A stretch of 64,000 nucleotides of DNA from Muscardinus avellanarius (GCA_963383645.1 OY726567.1:65748552-65812551), one strand, 5' to 3'; positions 11,051 through 24,158 are shown, counted from the stretch's first letter. Numbers and translations: made by a program. The notes: generated by a model not told the origin, from the letters alone.

Positions 11051-12149
11051 AATGCTGGGGCTGGCAGAGTGATCACAGTGATTCCAAAACTCACCACCCA
11101 GTTCTGTCTTCTCCACGCAGAAGGACAATAAATGTTTTCATGATCATTTTCTGCTTTTTAGGAAAGCCTTGAGTTTCATTATTATAATGATCCCTACTTA
11201 GTCTCCTCACTAGCATGCTATTAATTTATTATTTTTTAATGTTACTTTTTTATGGTACTGGGATTTGAACTCAGACGCATTCTACCTCCAAGCTACAGTC
11301 TCAGACAGACTGCATTTCCTCTTTGGAAATAGGATCTCACTAGGTTGCTGAGAGTCTCACTAAATTGCTGAGGCTGTCCTTGAACCTGTGATGCTCCTGT
11401 CTCAGCCTTTCAAGTACTGGAATTACAAGAGGATGCTACCATGCCTGGCTTAATAATTACTTTTAAGTGAGGCATCTCTTCTGGAAAAACCCAGTTTCAG
11501 AGTATAAGAACTGGTGGCGAGATGCCCTGAGAACAAACAAAGAGGCAGGGAGAGACAGGATTGCAGAGTTCAATTGACTGGGGACTTAATGGCAGTGCAA
11601 TAGTCATGGGTCTCAGAAAGACCCTTGGTTCCTTGTTTTTTTGAGCAGAGGAAGCAGGTCTATATAGTGTTCAGCACAAACGTGACCTCACCCAAGCCAC
11701 GGGCACTTGGTATACCTCAAGCTAATATCAAAGTCAGGAAGATTGCAGGTTTGTGGACAGCCTCGGCAACTCAGCGAGACCCTCCGCAATTTACCAAGAA
11801 CCTGTTTCAAAATTTTAAAAAATAGGGCTGGGGGTGTATCGAAGTTAGAAAGCCCCTGGGTTTCATTCCCAGCTCCCACACACACACACACACACACACA
11901 AATTCTTATTTCACTCCACTGAAATAAGCCATGATCAGAAAGTTAAGGGTCATATGTTGTTGTTGTTGTTGTTGTTGTTCTTGTTCTTGTTTTCTTGTTT
12001 CTTAAATATTGAAGCTACAGAGAAAAAAAGCAGATAATGGTGGGGGAGGATCTGATGGGCAAAGAAGTATTTCAGGACAGCAGATTGCTGCCAGGACTCA
12101 GGGAAGGTATCATTCTTTCTAGAGCTGCCCGTAGAGAATCCAGAGCTCA
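11051..12149. other. Intergenic stretch with SINEs
   Basis: A minus SINE lies at about 11,245-11,455 and a plus SINE at about 11,740-11,876, followed by a (CA)n run at 11,877-11,900. A (TTG)n run sits at about 11,957-11,987. Single-copy sequence fills 11,051-11,240, 11,456-11,735 and 11,990-12,149. No gene is seen. Confidence 0.6.
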
Positions 12150-12345
12150 ACCAGCGCAGCCCTAGGGAGCCAGGCTCCTGGGGAGGCCAATTCCCCTTCC
12201 TGCAAGGCTGCTTTTGTCATAGCTGTATGACAGACATCATCCTGCCCGGCATGGCCACATACTGTGTGTCCATCTCTTCTGTGGGCACCGTGGTCTCTTT
12301 AATTGTGTGTCAAGACCACTGGGAGAGGATGCCATGACCCCTCTG
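12150..12345 (+). pseudogene. LILR 5' end relic (upstream region only)
   Basis: This stretch aligns by eye with the sequence just upstream of the LILR leader exon at 13,890-14,075. Shared words in the same order include 'ttccccttcctg', 'gaggctgctt'/'aaggctgctt', 'gggcacc.tggtctc', 'cactgggag' and 'gatgccatgacccc'/'gacgccatgacccc'. Similarity ends exactly after ATGACCCC, where a plus-oriented SINE begins. A duplicated LILR start was therefore cut at its initiation codon. No Ig exons follow. Confidence 0.65.
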
Positions 12346-13080
12346 TGGTGGTACACACTCATAATCTTGGTACTTGGGAGGCTGAGACAGAAGAATCATA
12401 GGTTTGGGGCCAGCATCATCAACTTCATAATGAAGTCCTCAGCAACTTAGTGAGACCCTGTTTCAAAATAAAAAATAAAATAGGGCTAGGGCTGTACCTT
12501 GGAGGTAGAATGCCCCTGGATTTAATCCTCCTCCTCTTCCTCCTCTTCCTCCTCTTCCTATTACTACTACAAATGATGATAATAAATAAATAATTAAATA
12601 TGCAACCAATTTTTGTGGTAATAAAAATTGAGCCCAAGGGTGTTCTGCTTCTGAACTACACCCCTAGCCCTCTTTTTCATTTTGAAACAGGGTCTCAGTA
12701 AGTTGCAGAGGGCCTCACTAAGTTGCCAAGGCTGACTGACCTCAACCCTGTAATCCTTCTGTCTTACCCTCTCAAGCACAGGAATTTCAGGTGTGTGCCA
12801 CTGCAGCTGGCTAAAATGCATGTTTTTTTGTTTTGTTTTGTTTTGTTTGCATGTAGGTTATGGATCCTGTAACTTTACTGGATTCTGTTACCAGTTCTAA
12901 CAATCACATTGGGTTGAGTTGTCAGGATTTTCTATAGATTAAAGATCATGTCATCCACAAAACAGATACACCATCACTCCAGTCTAGATATATTTTAGGT
13001 TGGTTTTGATCTGGGTTACTCTTCCTAGGATTTCCAGTGCTGTGTTATACGTAAATGGCAAGAGAATATACTTTTGAGCA
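12346..13080. mobile_element. SINEs and an old L1 fragment
   Basis: A plus SINE (about 12,346-12,530) is followed by a CTCCTCTTC-rich tail and a minus SINE (about 12,615-12,815). A TTTTG repeat (12,822-12,848) leads into an old minus-strand L1 ORF2 fragment (about 12,850-13,080). Confidence 0.6.
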
Positions 13081-14067
13081 AGAACTCACTGGCTTCTTTC
13101 TTCAGAGAAGACAGGTCCCACTTACACCAGCTGAACTGAGTTCTCCTGTGGATGTGTGTCTGAGCAGGTGATACTCAGAAAAGGGAAGAAACTGTTCAGA
13201 GTCCTTGGGGGCAGTGAATGATAAGTGGATATTTATGTAATGGCTGCCTTTCCCTTCAAAATCAGAGCATGAACCCAACCGTTGTTCCTCAAGTTTGAAG
13301 GCAAGATCACAGGATGAGGAGGAGCAATCTGAGAACAGAAACGGGAACCTAGGGGAATCATAGGTTTGGGGCCAGCCTCATCAACTCAACAGCAATCAGT
13401 CACATGTGGCATGCAGGAAGATGAGGGTGGATGCCCCTGAGAGAAGAAAAGGGAAATCCATGAATGGAAATGCTTGGTGCAGAGAACCCACACCCAGAAC
13501 CAGGACAAGAGCCGTTTCCATCCCACGTCCCTGCACCTGTCGCTGTGCTCACCCAGGACGGAGCTCCAGGTGAGCTGTGCGTCAGTGCTCAGTGTTTCTG
13601 CTGCTGTGTTCACCTGCAGCAGGGCCTGCATCTTCCCCGCAGCATCTCCAGGGCGGGGCTGATGACTGGCCATGGCGGGACCCCACAGCGCTATGCACAT
13701 GGATGGGCTGGAGAAGGGGAGGGGACCCATGGGGAGGCTCTGAGAGGAAGGGGACACTCAGGAAACACCAGGTGCATTTGCCACTATGCCCTGGCCCTAA
13801 GTGAGGATAGACACACAGGCAGAGGATAGGGTCAGGGGAGACCATGTTACTGTCTGAGCTATCTTTAGAGATCTTGGAGTCCAGCCCTGGGGAAATGAGA
13901 GCTATGATCCTGGGTATCAGTTCCCCTTCCTGTGAGGCTGCTTGATGTGACAACCACGTGACTTGCAGGACCTGGCCCCCAAGGGCCCACACCCTGTTTC
14001 ATTGTCTCTTTTGCTGGGCACCATGGTCTCCTCCATCTGCACACCCAGAGCACTGGGAGGGGACGCC
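13081..14067 (+). promoter_or_regulatory. 5' flank of the LILR-like gene
   Basis: Single-copy, GC-richer sequence ahead of the leader exon, with a short SINE scrap at about 13,355-13,390. The part from 13,890 is shared with the relic at 12.2 kb, which marks it as inherited LILR upstream sequence. Open frames here are short, overlap on both strands and match nothing I know. No TATA box is evident. Confidence 0.45.
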
Positions 14068-14100
14068 ATGACCCCATCTTCACTGCCCTGCTCTGCCTCG
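14068..14100 (+). pseudogene. LILR leader exon 1 (frameshifted)
   Basis: ATGACCCC is followed by 'atcttcactgccctgctctg' and CCTCG, then a GTGAGA donor. The exon is 33 nt where LILR, FCAR and NCR1 use 34; one C is missing after ATGACCC, so the hydrophobic IFTALLCL reading is out of frame with the ATG. An upstream ATG at 14,023 is in the same (wrong) frame and does not rescue it. Confidence 0.8.
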
Positions 14101-14265
14101 GTGAGACCTGGGAGGGGAGGGGACGCCTATTCTGGAAGGGTGTGGGAGGGGCCCCAGCCCACAGCAGGCCCTGGTCTAGCAGGACATCAAGGTCTCAGAG
14201 TCTCCAGGGAGGACCGGAGCTGCCCAGGCCTCAGAGAAAACCTCTCACAGGGAACTCTCTTCCAG

Positions 14266-14301
14266 GACTAAGTCTGGGCCCCAGGACCCCAGTGCAGGCA
14301 G
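14266..14301 (+). pseudogene. LILR leader exon 2
   Basis: A 36-nt exon between TTCCAG and GTGAGT, read as GLSLGPRTPVQA. This is the conserved second half of the LILR signal peptide. It is intact in itself. Confidence 0.85.
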
Positions 14302-14468
14302 GTGAGTGTGTCCCAGTGTCCCAAGTCCCTGCTGCTCATTGGGGAACAGGGGCCACTATGGGCAATGAGGGTGATAAGCTGATGCTGGGGAAGTCTGGAG
14401 GGTCCTGGGCTGAGAGCTGGAGTCAGAGTGGGGAACATACTGGGACCCAGCCTTGGATTTCTTTGCAG

Positions 14469-14753
14469 AAAGCCTCCCCAAGCCCAGGCTCTGGGCTGAG
14501 CCAAGTTCTATGATCACCCGGGGGAAGCAAGTGACCATCTGGTGTGAGGGGACCCTGGGGGCCCTGGAGTACCGCCTGTATAGAGAAGGACACTCTGAGC
14601 TCTGGGACAGACAGACCCCACTAGAGCCCTGGAACAAGGCCAAGTTCTCCATCCTGTCCATGACAGAGCACCATGCAGGGCGATATCACTGTTGGTATCA
14701 CAGCCCTGCTGGCTGGTCAGAGCCCAGTGACCCCCTGGAGCTGGTGGTGACAG
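14469..14753 (+). pseudogene. LILR Ig domain D1 exon (open)
   Basis: A 285-nt exon flanked by TTTGCAG and GTGAGA, open throughout. It begins [16 protein letters not shown] and carries both Ig cysteines (VTIWCEG and RYHCWYH) and the closing [14 protein letters not shown]. No defect is seen. Confidence 0.88.
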
Positions 14754-14769
14754 GTGAGAGGACACTTAG

Positions 14770-15199
<430 letters not shown>

Positions 15200-15214
15200 G
15201 TAAGGAAGCCCCAT

Positions 15215-15215
15215 C

Positions 15216-15261
<46 letters not shown>

Positions 15262-15410
15262 TGCTGGGGATTGAGCCTAGGGCATTTTACCTCTGAGCTA
15301 TACTCCCAGTCCGATTTTTTATTCTTTACTTTGAAATAGGGTCTCACTAAGTAGCTGAGGCTGGCCACAAACCCAGATCCTCCTGTCTCAGCCTCCCAAG
15401 TACTGAGATT
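15215..15410. repeat. (GT)n run and minus SINE in LILR intron
   Basis: A (GT)n run (15,215-15,260) directly precedes a minus-oriented B1-dID SINE (to about 15,410) just after the D2 exon donor. Confidence 0.75.
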
Positions 15411-15640
15411 ACAGGAAGCCTCATCTTTAAACAAATCCGTTTTTGTTTTAAGAGGCAGCTGACAAGTTGCCATGAGCTCTGCTCTCAGAGGATCCCAGGT
15501 GGGAGAATGGCTGAGGGAAGCTCAGGGCTCCAGAGCCAGAGACCCAGGTGCCAGGTGTGAGAGACAGAGACCTGCAGGCAGCAGGGGAGGGGCAGGGATT
15601 GGAGGAAGCAGCCCTGAGCCCTGGCTCCTCTGCCCTCCAG

Positions 15641-16060
<420 letters not shown>

Positions 16061-16180
16061 TAGTGACAGGGGACAGAGTCAGAGACAAGAGGGACAGACA
16101 GAGACACCAAGGGTTCTCAGAGACAGGCCCTGGGGAGATCTCAGCTGAAATCCTGATGGGGTCCTCACCCTCCTTTCTAG

Positions 16181-16345
16181 GACAGCTCCCTGCCACAGCC
16201 TCCCTCTAGGTGCAGCCAGGCCCCAGGGTGGCCCTAGGAGAGAATGTGACCCTTCTGTGCCAGTGACAGAGAGAAGCACTTTCTCTCTGTCCAAGGAGAG
16301 GCAGCCCATCCCCTCCTGCATGTGAGATCAGTCCCAGCAATCCAT
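16181..16345 (+). pseudogene. LILR Ig domain D4 exon, truncated
   Basis: After a TTTCTAG acceptor the sequence matches the D4 start, including VQPGPRVALGENVTLLCQ. An in-frame stop precedes that motif and another follows it. Similarity fades by about 16,345, before the second cysteine region; the rest of D4 is absent, replaced by a GT repeat and SINEs. Confidence 0.75.
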
Positions 16346-16445
16346 GTCTGTGCTGCATTTTCTGTGTATATGTCTATTTTTGTCCTCTATTACTGATGGT
16401 GTGTATGTGCACACATGTGCGCATGTACGAGCATCTGTGTGTGCA

Positions 16446-16448
<3 letters not shown>

Positions 16449-16506
<58 letters not shown>

Positions 16507-16887
16507 GACCCGGGGCATTCTCTATTTGTTTTTTTTTTTTTTTTTTTTTTTTTTTTGGTGGTACTGGGGATGGAACCCAGGGGCCTTCTACTTCTGGGCT
16601 ACACTCCCAGACCTATTTTATATTTTATTTGGAAACAGGGTCTCCTAAGCCAGCTGAGGCTGGCTTCGAACCTGCGCGATCCTCCTGTCTCAGCCTCCCA
16701 AGTGCAGGGATTACAAGAGTATGCCACCATGCCTGGCTTTTCTGTTTGTTTTGAAACCAGATCTTGCTAAGTTTTTGAGGGTTTCACTAAGGCTAGTCTT
16801 GAACCTTGAGAACTCTGTCTCAGCCTCCCAAGCACTGGGATTACAGGTGTGCACCACCAGGCCCAGCTTTCTCTAGAACTTCTTATC

Positions 16888-16931
<44 letters not shown>

Positions 16932-17113
16932 TTCTTCTTCTTCTTCTTCTTCTCCTCCTCCTCCTCCTCCTCCTCCTCCTCCTCCTCCTTCTTCTTCTTC
17001 TTCTTCTTCTTCTCCTCCTCCTCCTCTTCTTCCTCCTCCCCCTCCTTCCTCTTCCTCCTCCTCTTTCTCCTCCCTCTCTCTCTTCCTCCTCCTCCTTCCT
17101 CTTCCTCCTTTCT
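16449..17113. repeat. (GT)n, SINE pair and long polypyrimidine tract
   Basis: (GT)n at about 16,449-16,505 and a T-run precede two minus SINEs (16,550-16,870). From 16,884 to 17,113 the + strand is almost pure C/T, built of CTT then CTC triplets. Such tracts can adopt triplex DNA. The arginine- or serine-rich reading frames across it are composition artefacts. Confidence 0.85.
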
Positions 17114-17835
17114 TTTATAATAGCCATTCATACTGGTATGAGATTGTAGCTCATTATGGTTTTGATTTGCATTTCCCTAATAATTAATGATGTTCATTGC
17201 CCACCTCTTATTTTTTCATATATCTTTTGGACATTTCTGTGTATTAGTCTGAGAAATGTCTATTAAGATCTTTAAATTGGATGTTTCTTCTTTTTCTTTT
17301 TGGTGTGTGTACTTCTGAGTTCAGTGCCGTATATATTCTAGGTGTTAACCGCTTTGTCAGATGGATGGTTTAAACTTATTTCTCTCTTCTTGCAGGTTTT
17401 CTATTCACTCTGTTCACTGTTACCTTTGCTGAGCAGAAGGCTTTTAGTTTGATGTAATCCCAATGATATATTTTGGCCTTTGTTTTCTATGCTTTTGAGT
17501 TCTTATCCCCAAAATCCTTACCCACTCTATTTCTTCTGTTTTCTTATAGTAGTTCCATAATTTCATGTTTTATATTTAAATCTTTAATATATTTTGAGTT
17601 GAATTTCATATTTGATGAGAGATAGGGGTCCAGTTTTATTTTTCTTCAGATGGGTATTCAGTTTTCCCAAGACCATTTATTGAAGAGACTCACCCTTTCC
17701 CAGTGTATATCCTTGGTCCACTGTCAAAAATAAGTTGGTTATAGATGTGCAGACTTACTCCTGGGCTCTCTGTCCTGTTCCACTGGTTTCTGAATCTGGT
17801 TTTATGCCCACACAATGATGTTTTAGTAAATATAC
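17114..17835 (-). mobile_element. Old L1 ORF2 fragment
   Basis: The minus strand resembles the L1 ORF2 3' region: the part near 17,150-17,180 ('gttttgatttgcatttccct') matches 2,088-2,107 of the younger L1. Many stops are present. Its last 6 bp (ATATAC) are the target duplicated by the LTR that follows. The same L1 continues after the LTR. Confidence 0.7.
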
Positions 17836-19310
17836 TGCCGCAAACCAGCTCAGTCCTGTGGGGGGCGAGTCCACTCGCGATCGAGAACCTCAGTAAAGGT
17901 GGGGAAGGATTAGAGTGAAGTTCTGCAGCCTCTTGTCTGCAGCGATTCTTTCACTTTAGGGACTAAATTTCTTTAGGTCCCTAAATGACGGCGCTCCCTA
18001 GAAAGAATCTGACATGGACAAAGGCTTCTTGAGCCAATGACAATTTATTACAGGAACCCAGAGAAATTTATACCTTTCACCAGTGAGATTAATAATAGGA
18101 GAAAAAAAGAAAGGGGGGCAATCACAGCAAAACAATAGTGAATTACATATAAACAAAGTAAATGACTAGTCCAGCATTTAGGAGATTAACTCCAGATCTT
18201 TCTTCTGATATTGCAGCAGGGCAGGTCCAAGGGTAAATTCCAAAGGCAATACAGGCACGCCCAAGGCCCAGGGCTTGGAGAATACGCCTTCTCATGGAAT
18301 CCTCTTTTGCTTTCTTTTTTGAAGTTTCCATCTATATCCATATGACAAGCATGGGGAGATATGGCGGTCCAGGGAGATGTGATGGGAGTCTCTCAGATCT
18401 CATCCGCCTTGCCTTCTGAAGTCTGAAAGCTTACAAAAACTCACAACACAGCTTGGTAAATAAGACATCACAAACAACACCATGAAGTTCTTGGATTTAG
18501 TTGTCAGATGTATTTCCTTAACTGCTGAACACTCTTTTTTAGACAACAAGCCTATTAAAAGCCTATTCGTCTTTAATAATCCATTTCCCTATCACATACC
18601 CTCTGCAACCTGCTTCTAACTTTCTAATTCCTTTCTTTCCCAGTTGGGACATTCTTATGATAAGCTCTTCTTCATGCAAAAGTGCTTTCTTACTCTTACG
18701 GTATTTCCTTTTCTTCATACATATATATTTAGAATATCTGTCCTTTATTTTGTCATTTTCATTTCTAGCCATGCGGCATTCTCCCTGTCTCGAACGCTCA
18801 TACTGGGCGTAAAGGTCAACGATCTTTCTCCTTGGCTCTATTGTATTTTGGCAACTAAGTTGTTTATCAGTCAAATTGCTTTGAAGTCACACCCAAAGTT
18901 TCTAGGCAGGGTCTCAAGGGTAAACAGGGTTACCTTGAACTGAGCTAGTTAATGGCTTAACCTGAGTTAGTGATAAGAGTGAGGGTCTGAGCTGGAATGT
19001 TTATCACAGCATCTGAGTTCTGGCCAGTTTTTTCATTACTATTGAGCAAAGCCAAGGGCGTTTAGACAAATTATTAGAAAATTTATATCCACGGACTCAA
19101 TTTCTTTTTCATAGTCCTGATCTCACATCACCAGAGCAATTCGTGTAGAGAGTTAAAAGAATACCAAGAGAATAATAGTCATGAAGGGTATCTAAAAGTG
19201 GGGGGGTACTTTGGCCAGAGACGACACCTCCTTCTCGGGGCTTGTTGCCGATTGGCTATGTGGAGTGGGGTCTCAACACATAGATGCCGAGGCAGCAGGC
19301 GGTCTTGGCA
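17836..19310 (-). mobile_element. Solo LTR, family 1, copy A
   Basis: A 1,475-bp element starts TGCCGC and ends TTGGCA (TG...CA) and is flanked by the perfect 6-bp repeat ATATAC (17,830-17,835 and 19,311-19,316). On the minus strand AATAAA lies within 'cctgtaataaattgtcattg' (around 18,040), some 200 nt from the 3' end, which sets the orientation U3-R-U5 right to left. A 6-bp duplication is typical of class II (betaretrovirus-like) endogenous retroviruses. No internal viral region remains, consistent with LTR-LTR recombination. It aligns end to end with copy B at 29,099. Confidence 0.85.
18563..18874 (-). CDS. Open frame inside LTR family 1, copy A
   Basis: A 103-codon frame on the LTR's own sense strand, rich in Lys and Arg, upstream of the poly(A) signal. 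Its C-terminal two-thirds is also open in copy B (29,810-30,019), where a 2-nt difference breaks the upstream part. A long LTR carrying an ORF recalls MMTV, whose LTR encodes a superantigen, but I see no sequence resemblance and claim none. It may be chance conservation of recent copies. Confidence 0.35.
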   Translation of the reverse strand: MTDKQLSCQNTIEPRRKIVDLYAQYERSRQGECRMARNENDKIKDRYSKYICMKKRKYRKSKKALLHEEELIIRMSQLGKKGIRKLEAGCRGYVIGKWIIKDE

Positions 19311-19316
19311 ATATAC

Positions 19317-19542
19317 TTTTGAGAACATACATGCATTTGTACTTGAACCCAGGGACATTCTGTCTGAGCTAAACCCCCAGCCCCTTTCATATATTTGTTT
19401 TGAAACAGTCTCACTAGGTTGTTGAAGCTGTTCTTGACCTGTGATCCTCCTGTCTCAGCTTCCCAAGTACTGGGATTACAGTCATGGGCCACTGAGTTCT
19501 GCTCTTTGTAGTATATTTTGAAGTCAGGGACTGTAATGCTTC

Positions 19543-19595
<53 letters not shown>

Positions 19596-22500
19596 GTACT
19601 GGGGGTGGAACCCAAGGCTTTTCTACTTTCAGGCCTGTTTTCTACTCCCAGACCTGTTTTTTATACTTTATTTGGAAACAGGGTCTCACTAAGTTGCTGA
19701 GAGTCTCACTCAGTAGCTGAGGTGGGATTCGAACCTATGCGATCCGCTTGTCTCAGCCTCCCAAGCGCTGGGATTACAAACGTGTGCCACCGTGCCCAGC
19801 TTGCTTTGTTCTTTGGGGTAAAGATTGCTTTAGCAGCTGGGCATCTGTAATCCTAGTACTTGGAAGACTGAGGCAGGAGTATCACAGGTTTGAAGTCAGC
19901 ATCAGCAATATAGCTGCCAACTTCTGGACTTCTATTACTGATTCAGTGTCCTCAGCAATTAGTGGTCTATTTCTTTTGTGTGTGTGGGGGGGGGGTACTG
20001 AAGGTGGAACCCAGGGGCTTTTCTACCTCCGGGCTATACTCCAAGACCTATTTTTTTATACTTTATTTAGAAACAGGATTTCACTATGTAGTTGCTGAGA
20101 GCCTCACCAAGTAGCTGAGGCTGGCTTTGAACCTGTGCGATCCTCCTGTCTCGGCCTCTGAGCGTGGGGATTACAGGCCTCTGAGCGTGGGGATTACAGG
20201 CTTGTGCCACCACGCCCAGTGTGGTCTATTTCTTTATGATTGGATCTTGGTAGATTCTACATGTCTCAGGTTTTATCCATTTCTTCTAGATGAGACAACT
20301 TGTTGATATAGAAAGTGTTAGTTTCTTATCATGTGTTTCTGTGATATCAGTGGCAATATCTCCTTTTTCATATCTGATTTTATTTGTTTGGCTAGTTTCT
20401 CTTCCCTTAACCTACCTAGGGGTTTATCAATTTTGTTTTATCTTTTCAAAGAACTAACTCTTTATTTTGTTGTTTTGTTTTTGTACTGGGGATTTAACCC
20501 AGGGGCATTCTATCTCCAAATTATACCCTAGCCTCTTTTATTTCTTCATTTCAAAACAGGGTCTCGCTAAGAACTGGGACCCTTCACATCCAGCTTGTTA
20601 ATCTTTTATATTGCTTTTCGGTCTCGATTTCATTTAGTTTCTCCTCTCATCACCATTATTTCCTTCTTTTTCCTAAATTTGGATTTGGTTTTATTGATTT
20701 TCTAATTCCTTGAGGTGCAATAGTAGATGGTTTATTTGAGATATTTAACATTGGCATTTCATTCTGTATACTTCCTCTTAGACTGCTTTTGTTGTATTCC
20801 ATAGCTTTAATATGCTGTCCTTTGATTTCTGTTGTCCAAATAAATTTTTAAATTTCTCTCTTAATTTCTTCATTTACCCACTGGTTATTTAGGAGTATGT
20901 TTCTTAGTTCTCATGTACTAGTAAAATTTTAAAAGTTTCTCCTGTTACTGATTTCTAGGGCTTTGTTTGTTTGCTTGCTTGCTTGTTTCGTAGTACTGAA
21001 GATTAAACCCAAGGGCACTCTACCTCTGAGCTACACCCCCAGCTCTATTTTTTGTTCCTTATTTTGAAACAGGATCTCACTAAATTGCAGAGGGCTTCAC
21101 TAAGTAGCTGAGGCTGGCCGCGAACCTTCGCTCCTCCTGTCTCCGCCTCCCAAGTACTGGGATTACAAGTGTGCACCGCCATGCACAATTTGATTTCTAG
21201 TTTTACATCATTGTGATCAGAAAGGATACTTGATATGATCTTTATTTTCTTAAAATTATTAAGGCATTTTTATGGCCTAACATAAAATCTATCCTGGAGG
21301 ATATTCCATGTGTTTTCTGTTGGTTAGAATTTCTTATATGTCTATTAGATCCATTTGATTTAGAGAGATGTTTAAATCCAATGGTTCAGCCAGTTGTGGT
21401 GGCTCATGCCTGACTTTCCAGTATTTAGAAGGCTGAGAAAGTAGGATCACAGCTTCTAAGTCAGACTCAGCAACTTGGTGAAGCTCTCAGCAACTTAGGA
21501 GATCATGTTTCCAAATAAAAATAATAATAAAATAGGGCTGGGGGTATAGCCCAGAGGTAGAAGGCCCCTGGGTTCCACCTCTAATACCATATGCACTCAA
21601 AAAAAAAAAAATACAATGGTTCTTCATTTTTTTCTCTCTGGATGATCTTCCCATTGTAAAAAGTAGAATGTTTAACTTCTCTGTATTACTGTATTTTGGT
21701 CTCTCTCTCTCCCTTTAGATCTAGTAATATTTGACTAATATATGTGTTAGATGCTCCAATGTTGGGCGGGTGTATATTTACAATTGTTATATCTTCTCAT
21801 TGAAGAGATCCCTATGTTGTTATATGATAATCTTCTGTTTCTTTTTTACACTTTTTTACTGTTTTGCAGTAGTGGGGATTGAACCCAGGAACATTCTACC
21901 TCTGAGCTACATCCCCAGCTCTATTTTGTATTCTTTTTTTTTTTTTTTTTTTTTTTTGGTGGTACTGGGGTTCCTTAAAGCCCTTCTGCCTCCGGGCTCC
22001 ACTCCCAGACCTATTTTTACATTTTTATTTGGAAACAGGGTCTCCTAAGCCAGCGCACACAGCTGGCTTCGAACCTGCGTGATCCTCCTGTCTCTGCCTC
22101 CCAAGTGCGGGGATTACAAGCGTGCGCCACCACGCCCGGCTTATTTTTTATTCTTTATTTTGAAACAGGGTCTTACTAAGTTGTGGAGGGCCTTATTAAG
22201 TAGCTGAGGTTGACCATGAACCCATTGTTCTTCTGTCTGAGCCTCCCAAGTACTGAGGTTACAAGCATGCACCATCAGACTCTACTCTTTCTTACTTTTT
22301 TTTTTTTTTTTTTTGGTACTGGTGATGGAACCCGGGGACATTCTACCTCCCAGTGACACACCCAACTCTATTTTTTTTTAATTCTTTATTTTGAAACAGA
22401 GTCTCACTGAGTTGTAAAGGGCCTTAGTAAGTATCTGAGGCTGGCTTCAAATCTGCGCAATCCTCCTGTCTCAACCTCCTGAATGCTGGGATTACAAGCG

Positions 22501-23140
22501 TGCACCACCACACCCGGCTTAACATTTTTTAACTTAGAGTTAAAAAATCTATCTTGCCTAATATAAGGCTAACCATTCCTGCTAATTTGGGGTTTCTGTT
22601 TGCATAGAATAGCTTTGACCATTTTCACGCTTTTGGAATGTATCTGCATCCTTAAAGGTGAAGTGAATGTCTCGTGGACAGCATAAAGTTGGGTCTTGTG
22701 TTTTTGTTGTTGTTTTGTTTCTATAATTCATCCAACCACTCTACATATTTTTATTGGAAAATTGAATCCACTCACATTAAAGGTTGTCATTGATAGGTAA
22801 GAACTTACTCTTACCATTTTGATAATGGTTAACTATGTTGACCATTTGTTTGTTAGTTATTTTGTGATTGTCTTATAATATTTTGTTCTTTTTTCTCTCC
22901 TTTGTTGTATGCACTGCAGTTTGTTGGTTTTATATGGCGCTAAGTTTTTGTTCCTTTCTCTTTGTCATTTGTATATCTATTGCAATTTCCTTCATTGTGG
23001 TTTCTTTGTGTCTAACATAAAGAAGTTTTTATTGATGTTGTCTTACTATCCAAGACACACTAAGTTTGTTAATTTATGTAAGAAGAGTTTTAAAGTTTTA
23101 TTCATAAAAATTGTATACACTCATAGCTAATCTAAAGTAT
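19317..23140 (-). mobile_element. Old L1 ORF2 fragments broken up by many SINEs
   Basis: Minus-strand L1 sequence resumes after the LTR in pieces: 19,500-19,545, 19,805-19,840, 20,225-20,480, 20,590-20,985, 21,190-21,385, 21,610-21,865 and 22,525-23,140. Together they run backwards through ORF2. SINEs between them: minus at 19,340-19,500, 19,595-19,803, 20,000-20,220, 20,480-20,590, 20,985-21,185, 21,865-22,290 (one nested in another) and 22,300-22,520; plus at 21,385-21,600. A (GT)n run lies at 19,548-19,593. All of this sits in the intron before the LILR stem exon. Confidence 0.7.
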
Positions 23141-23839
23141 TGTTCCTTTTTTGGGTACTGGGGATTGAAACCAAGGGCATTCTACCTTTGAGCTACACCC
23201 CCATCTTTTTAATTTTATATTTTGAAACAAGATCTTATTAAATTGCTGAGGGTCTCACTAGGTTGCTGAGACTGGCCTTGAACTTGCAATCCTCTTGTCT
23301 CTGCCTCCCAAGTATTAACATTACAGGTTTGAGCCACCACACCTGGCTATTTATCTACTTTAGTAACTTATAAGTAAGGTCTTTGATTCCTTTATATATT
23401 CCAAAAATAGTTAGGGTATATAATAAAGATACTGATTTGGGTGTACCAATATTAGTTTTTTATCCACTGACTACGGCTACCCTCCCTCTCAATTGTTGTC
23501 CAACTGACTTCTTATTTTCTAATAAAATTATATTAACTATAAGAAAGGAGGTATCATTTGTTTACTTTCTAATTACATACTATTTTTCTTATTTCAAGTA
23601 CATATGTATGAATTTTCTTAAATACTAATGTATAAATATTTACTATATTTATAGAAAATATACATACTATCTATAAATACATACATTCTAATGTGTGTGT
23701 ATATCTGCTATAGAAGTGAAGATTGTTAGCATGAAACTACATAATATTTATGAAATTTAGATGCATATGTGAAAATAGAATGCCAGAGAAATGTCTCTTG
23801 AACTCCTCATCCACCATTCTATTTATTGTTGATTCTTAG
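23141..23839. other. Intron sequence with one SINE
   Basis: A minus SINE at about 23,145-23,350 is followed by AT-rich sequence with no gene sign up to the stem-exon acceptor. Confidence 0.5.
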
Positions 23840-23890
23840 GAGCAGCTGATATCAACAGCACATCACAAAACCAGTCAGACCCCAACAATG
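23840..23890 (+). pseudogene. LILR stem exon
   Basis: A 51-nt exon between TTCTTAG and GTAAGA, read GAADINSTSQNQSDPNN in the family phase. Length and phase match the LILR stem exon. It is intact. Confidence 0.75.
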
Positions 23891-24021
23891 GTAAGAAAAA
23901 ACCCCAGTGTGGAACATGGTTCTGAGGGTTGAGGCTCACCAGGAGTAGGTACATGCCTACAGGGATGCTGAGGTGATTTGGGTCTGCCTTGAACCCTGCT
24001 CTTTTTGTTTACAATTCCCAG

Positions 24022-24158
24022 CCTCACACTGTCAGGATTACACAGTGGAGAATCTCTTCCGAATGGGCGTGGCTGGTTTGATCCTGGTGGTTCTTGGAAT
24101 TCTGCTATTTGAGTCTTGGCACAGCCAGAGAAAAATCCAAGATGCAGCCAGGAGGTGA
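24022..24158 (+). pseudogene. LILRA membrane and short-tail exon
   Basis: A CAG acceptor is followed by HCQDYTVENLFRMGVAGLIL, the rest of the membrane helix, and a tail ending IQDAARR and TGA (24,156-24,158). The Arg at the membrane edge is the FcR-gamma docking residue of activating LILRs. A short tail without tyrosine motifs confirms the activating type. Confidence 0.9.

Noticed and set aside
13386..14271. Overlapping 60-136-codon frames upstream of the LILR exons
   Set aside because: GC-rich flank with frames on both strands. No Ig or leader features, and explained as LILR 5' flank.
16873..17131. Arg-, Glu- and Ser-rich open frames
   Set aside because: They translate a CTT/CTC tract and lack any non-repetitive coding part.
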